The position numbers and the translations under genes are program-made. The notes beneath the pieces were generated by a model. The model did no database searches. It worked only from the letters and a program-made list of their open reading frames with translations, and had not been told where the DNA came from. This document shows, in pieces, positions 44,230 to 53,609 of a stretch of 64,000 nucleotides of DNA. Source of the stretch: Aquatica leii (Eukaryota; Arthropoda; Insecta; Coleoptera; Lampyridae); assembly GCA_035610365.1 (NCBI GenBank), contig CM069432.1:239658104-239722103 (forward strand). The letters run 5' to 3'. Every line of letters begins with the position of its first letter. Positions within the stretch are counted from its first letter, which is position 1.

Positions 44230-46873
44230 CCGTAAAACCGTGTAACTTGGAACCGGAGTACAACTTGGAACGAAACTTTGTTATGTAAAATTTAATATAA
44301 AAACTGGCAATAATGCTTTTATAGTAGTTCAAAAGCATTACGCCAGTTATTAGTCATTCCGTTTGTGCCGGGAAAAAATAAAAACGTTTTGATCAGTGCC
44401 CAAGAGATTATTTTAATACGATTTTAAAATTATTGTTGAAAAACGTAAAAAATAAGCACGAAAAAACTTCTCCGATACAAGTAAGTAAATATAAAACAAA
44501 ATAGTTAGTAAATTGAGGTTATATTCTATAAATGTATAGCTGAAGGCTAGTATATGTTTTGATATTGAAACTCAGCGGCGTTGCCAGATGTAATAAAATT
44601 TTTGTATGTTGGTACATATTTTTTTTAAGTATGAAAACTTGGAACGGCGTTCTAAGTTTTCAGTCATTGTACCAAGTTTTCGACCCATATACAAAAATGG
44701 TCAAATTTGTGTAACTGCTTCTTAATCTTAGATACTCCTTAGATATCTACCTTATTTTATACCTACTTTTATTTTTAGAACCTAGCATCTTCTATGCCAC
44801 GAACTAGAAAAACACCCGCGGCTCGGAAATACGCGGGATATTCAATCGATGCTCTTGAAAGAGCCCTAGATGGAATTAAAAAGAAAAAAATTTCGTTACG
44901 TGAGGCATCCAAACAGTATGCAATATCCCTTGGCACATTATCTCGCAAATCCCGAGGATTGCAAATGAATAAGTATGGAAGACCGACAGTTCTTTCAAGT
45001 GCGGACGAAAATCGCATTGTCGAGGGGTTGCAAATAGCGACGAAGTGTGGGTTTCCTTTTACCATACGCGACCTACAGAATCTTGTACAGTCTTACATAC
45101 TAGAAATTGGACGAACAGAGCCTCGTTTTAAAGATAATAAACCAGGAAAAGATTGGGTTGTGCATTTCCGTAACCGACATCCCCAACTCACTAATAGATT
45201 TGCAGAAAATATAAAGAGAAATAGGGAGGAGGTGTCCCACGAAACGATTTCTACTTATTTTGAAAATTTAGCAACTTCGTTAACAGATGTGCCTTCAGAA
45301 GCCATCATCAACTATGATGAAAGCAATCTAACGGATGACCCAGGACGATCGAAAGTATTAGTTAAAAAGGGCACTAAGCATCCAGAGCGCTGTTTAGATA
45401 GTTCAAAATCGAGTATCTCTATTATGTTTGCATGTAGTGCCAGTGGTATTTTCCTGCCTCCGTATATAATATATAAAGCGGAGCACATCTACGATTCTTG
45501 GACTAAAAGAGGGCCTAAAGGAGCAAGATACAACAGGTCAAAATCTGGCTGGATGGATGGAAAGTTATTTGAGGACTGGTTTCTATCAGTGCTTTTGCCA
45601 TACATGAGAAAGTTGGGCTCTGGTCCGAAAGCTGTAATTCGCGACAACTTATCCACTCACTTATCCGAGACTGTGATAAAAGAATACCAGAGAGAGAAAA
45701 AGAAAATTTGCCAGCCATAATACAATCAGGTTTCCGAGCAACTGGGATTCATCCCATCAATAAAAACCAAGTTTTAAAAAGAATACCTGGGGTAATCGAG
45801 GAGGAACGCCAAAATGAAACTGCACTTACTTCTGTACTTCAGACACACCTCCAGACAATGCGGTATGGGAAGGTAAAAGCCCCAGAACGGAAGAAGAAGA
45901 GACTTAATGTTGTGCCGGATGCAAGCATCTCTGGGCTTGAGACGCATAGTACTTCTTCAGATGACATCGATACCACCAACATTTCCCTTCACGACACAGA
46001 CTCATCGGCCGGAGAAGAAGATTTTAGTGATCTACGTGATGATAACGACTTGATACGTGATATGTGATAATGTGCGAGAAGATGAAAATGGGATTCAAGC
46101 ACCACAAAACGATGAAATTGAAGAAGGCAGTTTTGTACTGGTTGCTTTCCCCCTTGAAGGGAAAATCAATAAATTTCGAAATTATGTGGGAGAAGTTTTA
46201 AAAATAACGGAACACGGCAAATCTTATGAATGTAAATTTCTACGAAGTCTTAGATTATCGAAAGATACTTTTACCTACCCAGACGCAGAGGATGTATGCA
46301 CAATAGAAAAAAAGCAAATAATCCAGACGTTAACGGTTGCCAAAAGAATTGGCGCTGCAAAAATAGTTTTGGAGAAACCCGTTAATGTTTAAATCGCGCA
46401 GATATGTATACCTACCGTCTAAACAAAATATTATTATGTTAGTATTAGGCATTTGTAGAATAGGTACAAGTTTAATTTTTGTGTATTTTCGTTATTAAAC
46501 ATTACTTATATAACCTACTTTGAGTAAAAAGCATTAAAATGGAGTTTTCTTGTTAGATTTTTGATATAATGTACCACTGACGTCGATAAAATGTGTCTAT
46601 AATGTTCCAGGTTACCTTACTATACGTTAACTTGGAGCAAACATTGATTTCAAACAGTCGTTCCAAATTGTCATTTTTGAGGGTAACTTGGAACACCCAA
46701 CTTTTTTTTAAATAATTACTTATGATTACGAAATTCAGCATAACGGACTTCACTTCTTGGAAGGTTGACCTCTCATACAAACTAGTGATTGGTCAAAATT
46801 GCCATAATTTACTTTTCGGAAACATGGCACCTGCTTATTCTAAAAAAGTGTTCCAAGTTACACGGTTTTACGG
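44230..46873 (+). mobile_element. pogo-like (Tc1/mariner superfamily) transposon, copy 1
   Basis: Inverted ends CCGTAAAACCGTGTAACTTG and beyond are identical for 24 bases on both sides and are flanked by TA (44228-44229, 46874-46875). The word AACTTGGAAC recurs near both ends (44244, 44262, 44636, 46685, reversed at 46851), probably transposase binding sites. The transposase on + has an internal deletion. Confidence 0.95.
44794..46392 (+). pseudogene. pogo-like DDE_1 transposase with internal deletion
   Basis: The main ORF (44794-45720) starts MPRTRKTPAARKYAGYS with a Psq-type helix-turn-helix (ISLREASKQYAISLGTLSRK), then a CENP-B-like region (FRNRHPQLTNRFAENIKRNR), first catalytic Asp (IINYDESNLTDDPG) and second Asp (KAVIRDNLSTHLS). 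It then jumps: after YQREK the text continues in another frame as ENLPAIIQSGFRATGIHPIN, so the segment with the LPPNSTH..QPLD motif and third Asp is deleted. The downstream ORFs (45708-46067, 46057-46392) give an acidic linker and a C-terminal domain (EGSFVLVAFPLEGKINKF, YVGEVLKI). It is catalytically dead but otherwise well preserved. Confidence 0.9.
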
Positions 46874-47006
46874 TATAATAAAGAAATTTGAAAAAAAAAA
46901 GAAATATTACAAAAGCCTATGAACCTTTCATAAGAAAAGTAGAAAAAATATAAAAATTACCATACATTGAAGTTGTAGAAGTTAAATTAGAAAAAAAAGA
47001 ACAGTT

Positions 47007-47367
47007 TGTATTTGATTTTGTAAAATAAAAAATGATGACATTGTACATTAATTTAAATATGATAAATACACTAAACTAACACTAAAAAAATGCAACGGTA
47101 TTTAAGAAAAACATCTTACAAGTAATTTATGTATCACTATCGCTATATATAATATTTTCACTTAATGCATTTTTATTTAACTTAGCACAAGCGTTAAACA
47201 CTTTATTAACTTAAACCGACAAAGCTTTTTTACTTCCGACTCGATTCAAAAACTGACTCCATCTTTCTTCAAATACTTTTTATATTCTTCTGTTATCGGA
47301 ATCCAGAATATTTCATTACTTTTGATGAGCCTTCCGAAGTTTCTAAATACTTCAAGAACGCTTCACT
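47007..47367 (-). repeat. Ty3/gypsy 3' LTR
   Basis: About 360 bases homologous to 50996-51352. On - it runs AGTGAAGCGTTC to ATACA; the ends are assigned from the alignment and the CAGTT duplication. Confidence 0.78.
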
Positions 47368-47867
47368 GTTCTTTTCTGAAGGCTTTTCTGTACCAGAACA
47401 GGAAACTAGATGAAGCAACGGTAAAAAGGGACGTTGCGATAGCGGCAATTTTCTCAATTTCGGAAACTTCCTTGAGCATAAAAGTAGCAGCCAATAGATT
47501 TTTTCTGACACGATGTTCTACTTGGATAGTAACTGCACACCAACACTCGAACGCCTGTTCCTCGCAAGACGACCTCCAACATATTTCGAACTGTCCCGCA
47601 ATTAAGTTGATCAAAGTCACAACCAAGCTTAGACACTGCCAATTTTTTAATGATTTAAAATTCCATATCTCTCTTGAGATTCCATAATGCTCGCAACATG
47701 TTTTTGTATGACGGTTTTGTACTTGGGTACTTCTTGGTGACCAGATAAAAATCGAAGCGTCGGTCATCACGTAGTTTTAAAACTTTGCTGACTACCGGTT
47801 GCTGTCTTCGTAGTTTATCTAACAGTCCGAATTTTTCTTAAATACGACTGATACCCTTCGAGATACC

Positions 47868-50270
47868 TCAAAATCTTTGCTTACGCAATGTGCGATGGTG
47901 TAATACTGTTGTGTTTGGAACAAATCTTATTGTGGTTGCAAATTCGAACTTAGCCTTTCCAGAACTTTCGTACATGATTATGAACTTATCAAAGTCCATG
48001 GCTTCGACTTGATTTCCGGTTCTGGTCCTTATTACTCTAGTTCGGGATTGACTTGCCTCTGGGTGGTTTCTAAATGCGATATATGACGTCATTATTTGAG
48101 TGCACAACTTCATAAGGGCCATCTTATTGCCTATGCAAACCATGTCTCCTTTGGGAATTATACAACCACGCCATGTCGCCTGGTTGAAACCCACCGTTTT
48201 GTGCCTTGATGTCATAGGTCATAGTTGGTCTTCATTCTGTCGCTGACGATTTGTGTGTTTTTACGGATCGCTTCATATATTTTGTCTAGCCTCTTCATCA
48301 ACTTGCTGACGTAGTCTTCTCCAACGACTTTTTTTCCGGTCTTTGTCCAAATTGGAGATTGGATGGAAATCGTATTTCGCGACCGAGCATAAGACAGGAT
48401 GGTATTTGGTCTGTGTTTTTAAGAACAGATGATCGGTATGCCATTAAGAAAAAATGCAAGTATTGATCCCAATCTGTTTGGTGTTCGGACTACTTCGGCT
48501 AAGTACTTTCCCATTGTTCTAATTATCTGTTCAACCATGCTATCAAATTAAAGATAGAGATGCGTCGTTCTAGTTTTCTTAATTCTCAAGATTCGGAAAA
48601 CTTCTTGAAACAGCGCCGATTCAAAGTTTTGGCCTTGGTCAGAATGTCTGCGACTGTGGCTGCTTTTTGATTGGGTATATCAAAAACCTCCGTCAATGAA
48701 ATAATCTACCAAATGTTTTATTAGTGCTTTGTCCTTTTCACTAGACCATTTTCTGAGGCGCAGACCGTGTACTTACGAAATCATTCCATAGCGTTCTCTT
48801 TGGAGTTCACTTAGTAAAATCTATCTCGAACTTTTCCTAATGTCTTCTTAACGGCAAAGTATCTTCCTAATGTACCATCGTGCAGAAGTCGCAACACTTA
48901 TGACACTTGGCTTTTTGGCACTATCAACTGCAGTCTGTTTTTCGTGTTCTCTGGTACTCTCTAGGTATCGCTTAGAAGACCGTCTTCCACTCTCAAGAAG
49001 TCTTACTTTGCCCAGTATGCTTTGATGTTTCTGTTCAAAGTACTCACTTCTTCCCAGGTTAAAGACATTCGATCTTTTCTCCAATTCGCAAACAATAGTT
49101 GCAGTCTGCCGGGCATCGTCTTCGGGACAATGCATCAGTTTTCTGATAACTGTTTCCAGCACAGTGTTTTTGTGTCATAGTCATACTCTAACAGTCTCTT
49201 GAGTTATCTTGTTACCTGTCTTTCCGGATTACTAAACTAAAATAGCAATTTCAAAGCGGCGTAGTCCGTCTTTAGTAAAAATTTTCGTCAACGTCATTCT
49301 CTTAGTCACTCAATAAGCCTATTCTGACCAGAAGAAAATTTTACTAATATACGCGATGATTTTTACGGCATCCAAAAAAAATTTTCCATCGTCTCTTTGA
49401 TAACTGAAACTGGACAAAGTGACTAGGCCTATTTATTTAATTATTACAAAACGTTTTTGCAGTTTATATTCCATCTAAATTGTTTTCTTTCTTTGGTCAA
49501 TTTTGTCAAAGGTTTGGCAATGTTGGCAAATCCAGGTACAAATCGTCTATAATAGGTGCACCACCCAAGAAAACTGTAAACTTGTTGATTGGTCTTGGCC
49601 ATGCTTGCACTGCTTGGAGTTTGTCTGGGTCAGCTTTTACTCCATCTCTAGATACGACGTGGGCAAAGTATTGCACTTCTCAATTAAATACGTGGCATTC
49701 ATTTAGGGACAGTTTTAGATTTGACTCACATAGTCGTTGGAACACTTTTTTTAAGTTGTTCAACCAAACTTCCAACCACGATCAAGTCGTCCAGATAAAC
49801 CAAACCTGTTTTCCAACAAAGTCCGCGCAAAATCAAACACTCGAACGTCGCAAGAACGTTACACAGGCCGAAGGAGATCACAGTAAACTGCCACAAACCG
49901 GTTGAAATTGTAAAACTGTCTTTTCGCGGTCCTTGGGTTCCAATTCTACTTGCCCATAACCACTCTTTTAATCCAACGTGAAAAACCATGCTTGTTTTGT
50001 TGTTTCAAACTCCAAGACATGCACTACAACGTCATCCAGGTCAAACTAACCGCAGAGTCTGCTGCTTTCGACTACAAATATTTGAATAGCTAACTGCTCC
50101 AAAGAGGTTTCTGATGCTGTAAGATACGTAAATTGTCTCAATCTGGCTGACATTGCCTCAAACTCTTGAAGATTTTCTGCAGCTTTCTGCATCCGACGTT
50201 TTATTTGAGCTTGATACAACTGTTGAAGATAAGCTTCTCCATATCTCATTTTTAAAACGTTAAATTAAAA
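47868..50270 (-). pseudogene. Ty3/gypsy gag-pol remains
   Basis: On - there is a gag-like helical ORF (50249-50046: QAQIKRRMQKAAENLQEFEA, ASETSLEQLAIQIF). A reverse transcriptase piece follows (49989-49726: GLWQFTVISFGLCNVLATFE and TGLVYLDDLIVVGS, catalytic YLDD kept). An integrase core is at about 48700-48240 (IKKTRTTHLYL, SMVEQIIRTMGKYLAEVV, about where the second and third acidic residues lie). The C-terminal integrase segment near 48200 reads DIKAQNGGFQPGDMAWLYN in one frame. Many frameshifts and stops separate them. Confidence 0.85.
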
Positions 50271-50977
50271 GCTCATAATTTTCTTAGAGAAAGTCAGAAA
50301 TAGTCTGCAAAATTCTAAACGCTTTTCCACATAAAGATACTATTAAAGACGTTGCTTTCTGCTTAATGCTCCAACCATTACCTGTGGCTACGGGTTCAAA
50401 CTGCTTGTAATAAGTTGACCAACGAGTTTTTCATCAAAATTTGGAGCTACAACTTTAAACTTGTTAGTGGTTTATTATCCATGATTCATTAATAACTTTT
50501 CGCTCGTGACAATTTTTGTCACCAAAGCAACTCATTTGGTTCATTCTCTCTTTAAGCAGTTGCAATATTTTTTTTTAAATTAAAAATGCTTGCGTTTCCT
50601 TTTGAACAGTTTTAATCTGGTTCTCTACGCTAAATTGTATTTGTTTTTTGACAGGTTTGATTTGATTCTCAATACTGGTTCGCATTTCTTTTATTTTTAG
50701 AGAATTATCCAATAATTTTCTTCAATTTTTCTAAAATTTTCTTTTATGTTTCTAGTTTATGCTTTCATTTTCTGAGAATTTTTAACCATTTTTTAATTTA
50801 TTTTAATAGTTTTGCATCTGCTTGCAAACGCGTTGTCGGCATAAACTATAAAACGAATTAAAATGCAATTTTAATAACGTCCGATTCTTCAGCACCAGTT
50901 TACCGAACTGGAACAGATATAATTACCCTCTATAAACACAGATACGCAATATTCTTCGTTTATTCATACGTTAAAAA

Positions 50978-50994
50978 CCTGACACTTGACACCA
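50978..50994 (-). promoter_or_regulatory. Probable tRNA primer binding site of the Ty3/gypsy element
   Basis: On - TGGTGTCAAGTGTCAGG starts one base after the LTR end CGTTACA and begins with TGG, as primer sites complementary to a tRNA CCA end do. Confidence 0.6.
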
Positions 50995-50995
50995 C

Positions 50996-51352
50996 TGTAA
51001 CGATTTTTTTAACAAAATTTATTTGCACGTATTTATTTACACAAATTTAGATATGATAAATATAACTACTTTTAATTAACCACTAATAAAATGCAACGGT
51101 ATTTAAGAAAAATAATTTACAAGTAATTTATAGATCACTATAATAGGTATTTACTGTCCGCAATTTTTGTTTATTTACGGTAGTATTTATTTTCACTTGA
51201 TGCACACGCGTTAAACATTTTATTTATTTAACCCGACAAAGTCTGCTTACTTCCGACTCGATTCGATTCTTCTATTATCGGAATCCAGAATCTTCTATTC
51301 TTTTCGATCAGCGTTCCGAAGTTTACAAATACTTTGGGAACGTTTTAATACT
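50996..51352 (-). repeat. Ty3/gypsy 5' LTR
   Basis: On - it runs AGTATTAAAACGTTCCC to CGTTACA and is followed by the primer binding site at 50994. Confidence 0.8.
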
Positions 51353-51658
51353 CAGTTTTAAAAAATATTTAATAACAATCTAAAGTTACATGTTTAGAGA
51401 AGTTTTTAAATAAAATGCTGTTTGAGTACCAATATTTGAGTGTTTTTTAGTTGTAAATAAAATATAAGAAAAGTTTTTTGAATGTAGTTTATGTTGAAGT
51501 CTAAGGAAGAATTAAGTATCTTTTTTGTAATAACTTTGTATGGGTTTTTTGTTATTAGATATAATTGTTTTTATTGTGCCGAACTTAATAACTAAAAATA
51601 AATTAAACAAAATATTAATTTCAATTGATCCAAACTTTTATGACGTTAAATAACTTAC

Positions 51659-51792
51659 CTGAATTATAGTTGCAAATATAAAAGTAAACGATAGGAAAAC
51701 AAAGAAGTCGAGAGCTGTCGGGTATGGCACTTTTGGCAAGTCCGTTCTAGCTTCTAACCCCAAAAAAGTCATTGTTAAAACGGTAGTTATTC
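51659..51792 (-). CDS. Grd: Grd-like Cys-loop receptor, TM2-TM3 exon
   Basis: Acceptor TGTTTTTAG and donor GTAAGT bound 134 bases. They encode the pore-lining TM2 (GITTVLTMTFLGLEAR), the TM2-TM3 loop (TDLPKVPYPTA) and most of TM3 (LDFFVFLSFTFIFATIIQ). The TTVLTM core is universal in GABA/glycine-type subunits, and FLGLEARTDLPKVPYPTALD is, as I recall it, the insect Grd form rather than Rdl or Lcch3. Phase 1 upstream and phase 0 downstream match the neighbouring exons. Confidence 0.92.
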
Positions 51793-51841
51793 CTAAAAAC
51801 AGTAATTAATACATTATTGACTTATGTTAGTGTTAGATTAC

Positions 51842-51991
51842 CTAAAGAAACTCGATCAGCGGTTGCTTCACGATTCAACCAAAACGAGACCCAGGATAAT
51901 ACTACCAATAAAATGCAAGGTCCGTACACTTGTATTAAAAAATTTCCCATGTGCCGTTGAAGATGGAAGCTCACCAAAAGCATCGAGTATT
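51842..51991 (-). CDS. Grd: Grd-like Cys-loop receptor, pre-TM1/TM1 exon
   Basis: Acceptor GTATTTAG and donor GTAATC bound 150 bases encoding YSMLLVSFHLQRHMGNF, then TM1 (LIQVYGPCILLVVLSWVSFW) and LNREATADRVSLG into TM2. The QVYGPC..LVVLSWVSFW block is the TM1 signature of this receptor class. Just before TM2 the residues are A-D-R, not P-A-R as in Rdl, which bears on ion selectivity. Frames join exactly on both sides. Confidence 0.93.
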
Positions 51992-52367
51992 CTAAATACA
52001 AAACAACCGTTAATATGCAACGTGAATAATTAGTTTATAAGCGAGTGTAATATGTAGGCAGAACATTTTATAATAGGGAGTCTTATTAATGTTTCCTTCA
52101 AAGAGAGATGTATTTGTTAAAAGCTTTCCTTCCGGGCGCTTAATTTGTAATATTGAAAGTTGCTTCTCAAAGGGGAGAAATAGTTGTTCTACTACTAATA
52201 TGTTGCGATTCTAGGTTTTGAAGAAATTTGTTTCATAACATTGCAGCAACGTAACATATATTATATTTACACTAAGCAATCAATACGTTGTGTAATAAGC
52301 AAGTGGGAATAATAAAGCTTAGATTGAAAAATAAATCGTTGAAGCGTTAATTGCTTGTATTTCTTAC

Positions 52368-52544
52368 TGGATGTCATGAAAACACTGCAAACACCTGATT
52401 TGATGTCGCTGTTAACTACGGTGTCCGTATGATTGGCAGCAGGTGTTGCTATGAGATCAAATTGCGATAGCTTCATATCTTCTGCAATCGCTACTTGACG
52501 TGCTCGATTCCATTGATAAATGACGTCTTGAGATGTATATCCAA
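52368..52544 (-). CDS. Grd: Grd-like Cys-loop receptor, extracellular exon
   Basis: Acceptor CGTTTCAG and donor GTAAGA bound 177 bases reading GYTSQDVIYQWNRARQVAIA, EDMKLSQFDLIATPAAN and HTDTVVNSDIKSGVCSV, ending FMTSSK. GYT..DV.Y.W followed by LSQFDL is the outer beta-strand region of ligand-gated chloride/GABA-type subunits, after the Cys loop. The start needs one base from an earlier exon. No upstream exon (Cys loop, signal peptide) was found in 52545-64000. Confidence 0.9.
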
Positions 52545-53607
52545 CTGAAACGTAATGATTAATTATTTAGACGACTTGACACTATTATATATTATTCTAT
52601 TGTGTTTAAAGTTAAAATGTATCTATTTATACACAATTCATGAATATTTAAAAAACAATTAATATACAAATATATTCCATTGTTATGAATACATTATGAA
52701 ACTGTTTACAAAGATGTTTTAAACAATGTTACAAAACGTATTTGATTGATAAGTACGTTCTTACAATTATACAACGTGGATTTTATGACATAACGTTAAC
52801 AAATCGAAATTAGTTCATGCTTGATTCTAAAGGTTAATAAGCGACACAAATTTGTTTAAAGTTTCGAATACATACAGTTATATGATTTTATTAGAAATGA
52901 CAATTTTTTGCTACGGGTTAAATAAACTGTCTGAATGTGTTTATTAAACTGTATAAAAGATGATTTTTGTATTCTCAAATAAAGTTTCCGGACAATGTAA
53001 CTGCTTCACCGTCTTTCAAGTCTCGTCGACGACAACCAATCGGCGCAGAGTTAGTTAAATCGTGCAAAAAAACGATTGCACTACTGTGTTTTTGTGCATA
53101 GTTTTTATAGCGTTAACAAATTCAATTTATGTTCGTTTACTACTATTTATTTGATACTTTTTTAGAAAGTATTTTTTACGTTTGATTTGCACCGACATTT
53201 TGTTTGTACAGGTAACAAAGGCATCACTTAATTGTTCAAAGGATTAGATTTTTTTATATTAAAATATGTAAATTAAAATTTTTAAATAAACCATTAAATG
53301 CAAATTATACTTGAGAAACTTGCGTAACTTGGAAAATATTCCCAAATAGAAAGAATAATGTTTAACTTTCTAATGCAAAAAAACTAAAATTCTATTCTAT
53401 AAAAAATAAGACAGAATTTACGTCAAATACCAACTAAATAAAAATAATTTAAAAATAAATTATTATAAATACGTAGTAAAATGTTAAATGGATCAACTTA
53501 AAAGCATTATATATGAATTTAGAATAATTTTATATATGTATAAATAAAACTAAAAAATCTAAGTAATTATGCCTAACTTCCAAAAACTGGTAGAGCTCTG
53601 GAAACAG
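52545..53607 (-). other. Receptor intron sequence, AT-rich, nothing recognised
   Basis: Starts beyond the acceptor CATTACGTTTCAG. No coding motif was seen. Confidence 0.4.
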
Positions 53608-53609
53608 TA

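Larger units (their letters stand above)
47007..51352 (-). mobile_element. Ty3/gypsy LTR retrotransposon (mdg1/412-like), degenerate
   Basis: LTRs at 47007-47367 and 50996-51352 are homologous throughout (shared AAATGCAACGGTATTTAAGA, ACAAGTAATTTAT, TTACTTCCGACTCGATTC, TTATCGGAATCCAGAAT). CAGTT is duplicated outside them (47002-47006 and 51353-51357). Read on -, a primer binding site follows the 5' LTR, then gag, reverse transcriptase and integrase fragments. A purine tract (AGAAAAGAAC) precedes the 3' LTR. Confidence 0.88.
22471..51658 (-). other. 29.2-kb intron of the Grd-like gene, filled with transposons
   Basis: On - it starts GTAAGTTATTT after codon CAG at 51659 and ends TTATAG at 22471. 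The sequence on either side reads continuously as TM3 (FIFATIIQ then FAVVHYF), so no exon is missing between. It hosts at least nine unrelated mobile elements and a P450 pseudogene. Confidence 0.85.

Noticed and set aside
44775..45065. 96-codon ORF on -
   Set aside because: Antisense shadow of the pogo transposase N-terminus.
49480..49905. 141-codon ORF on +
   Set aside because: Opposite to the Ty3/gypsy reverse transcriptase, which shows YLDD on -.
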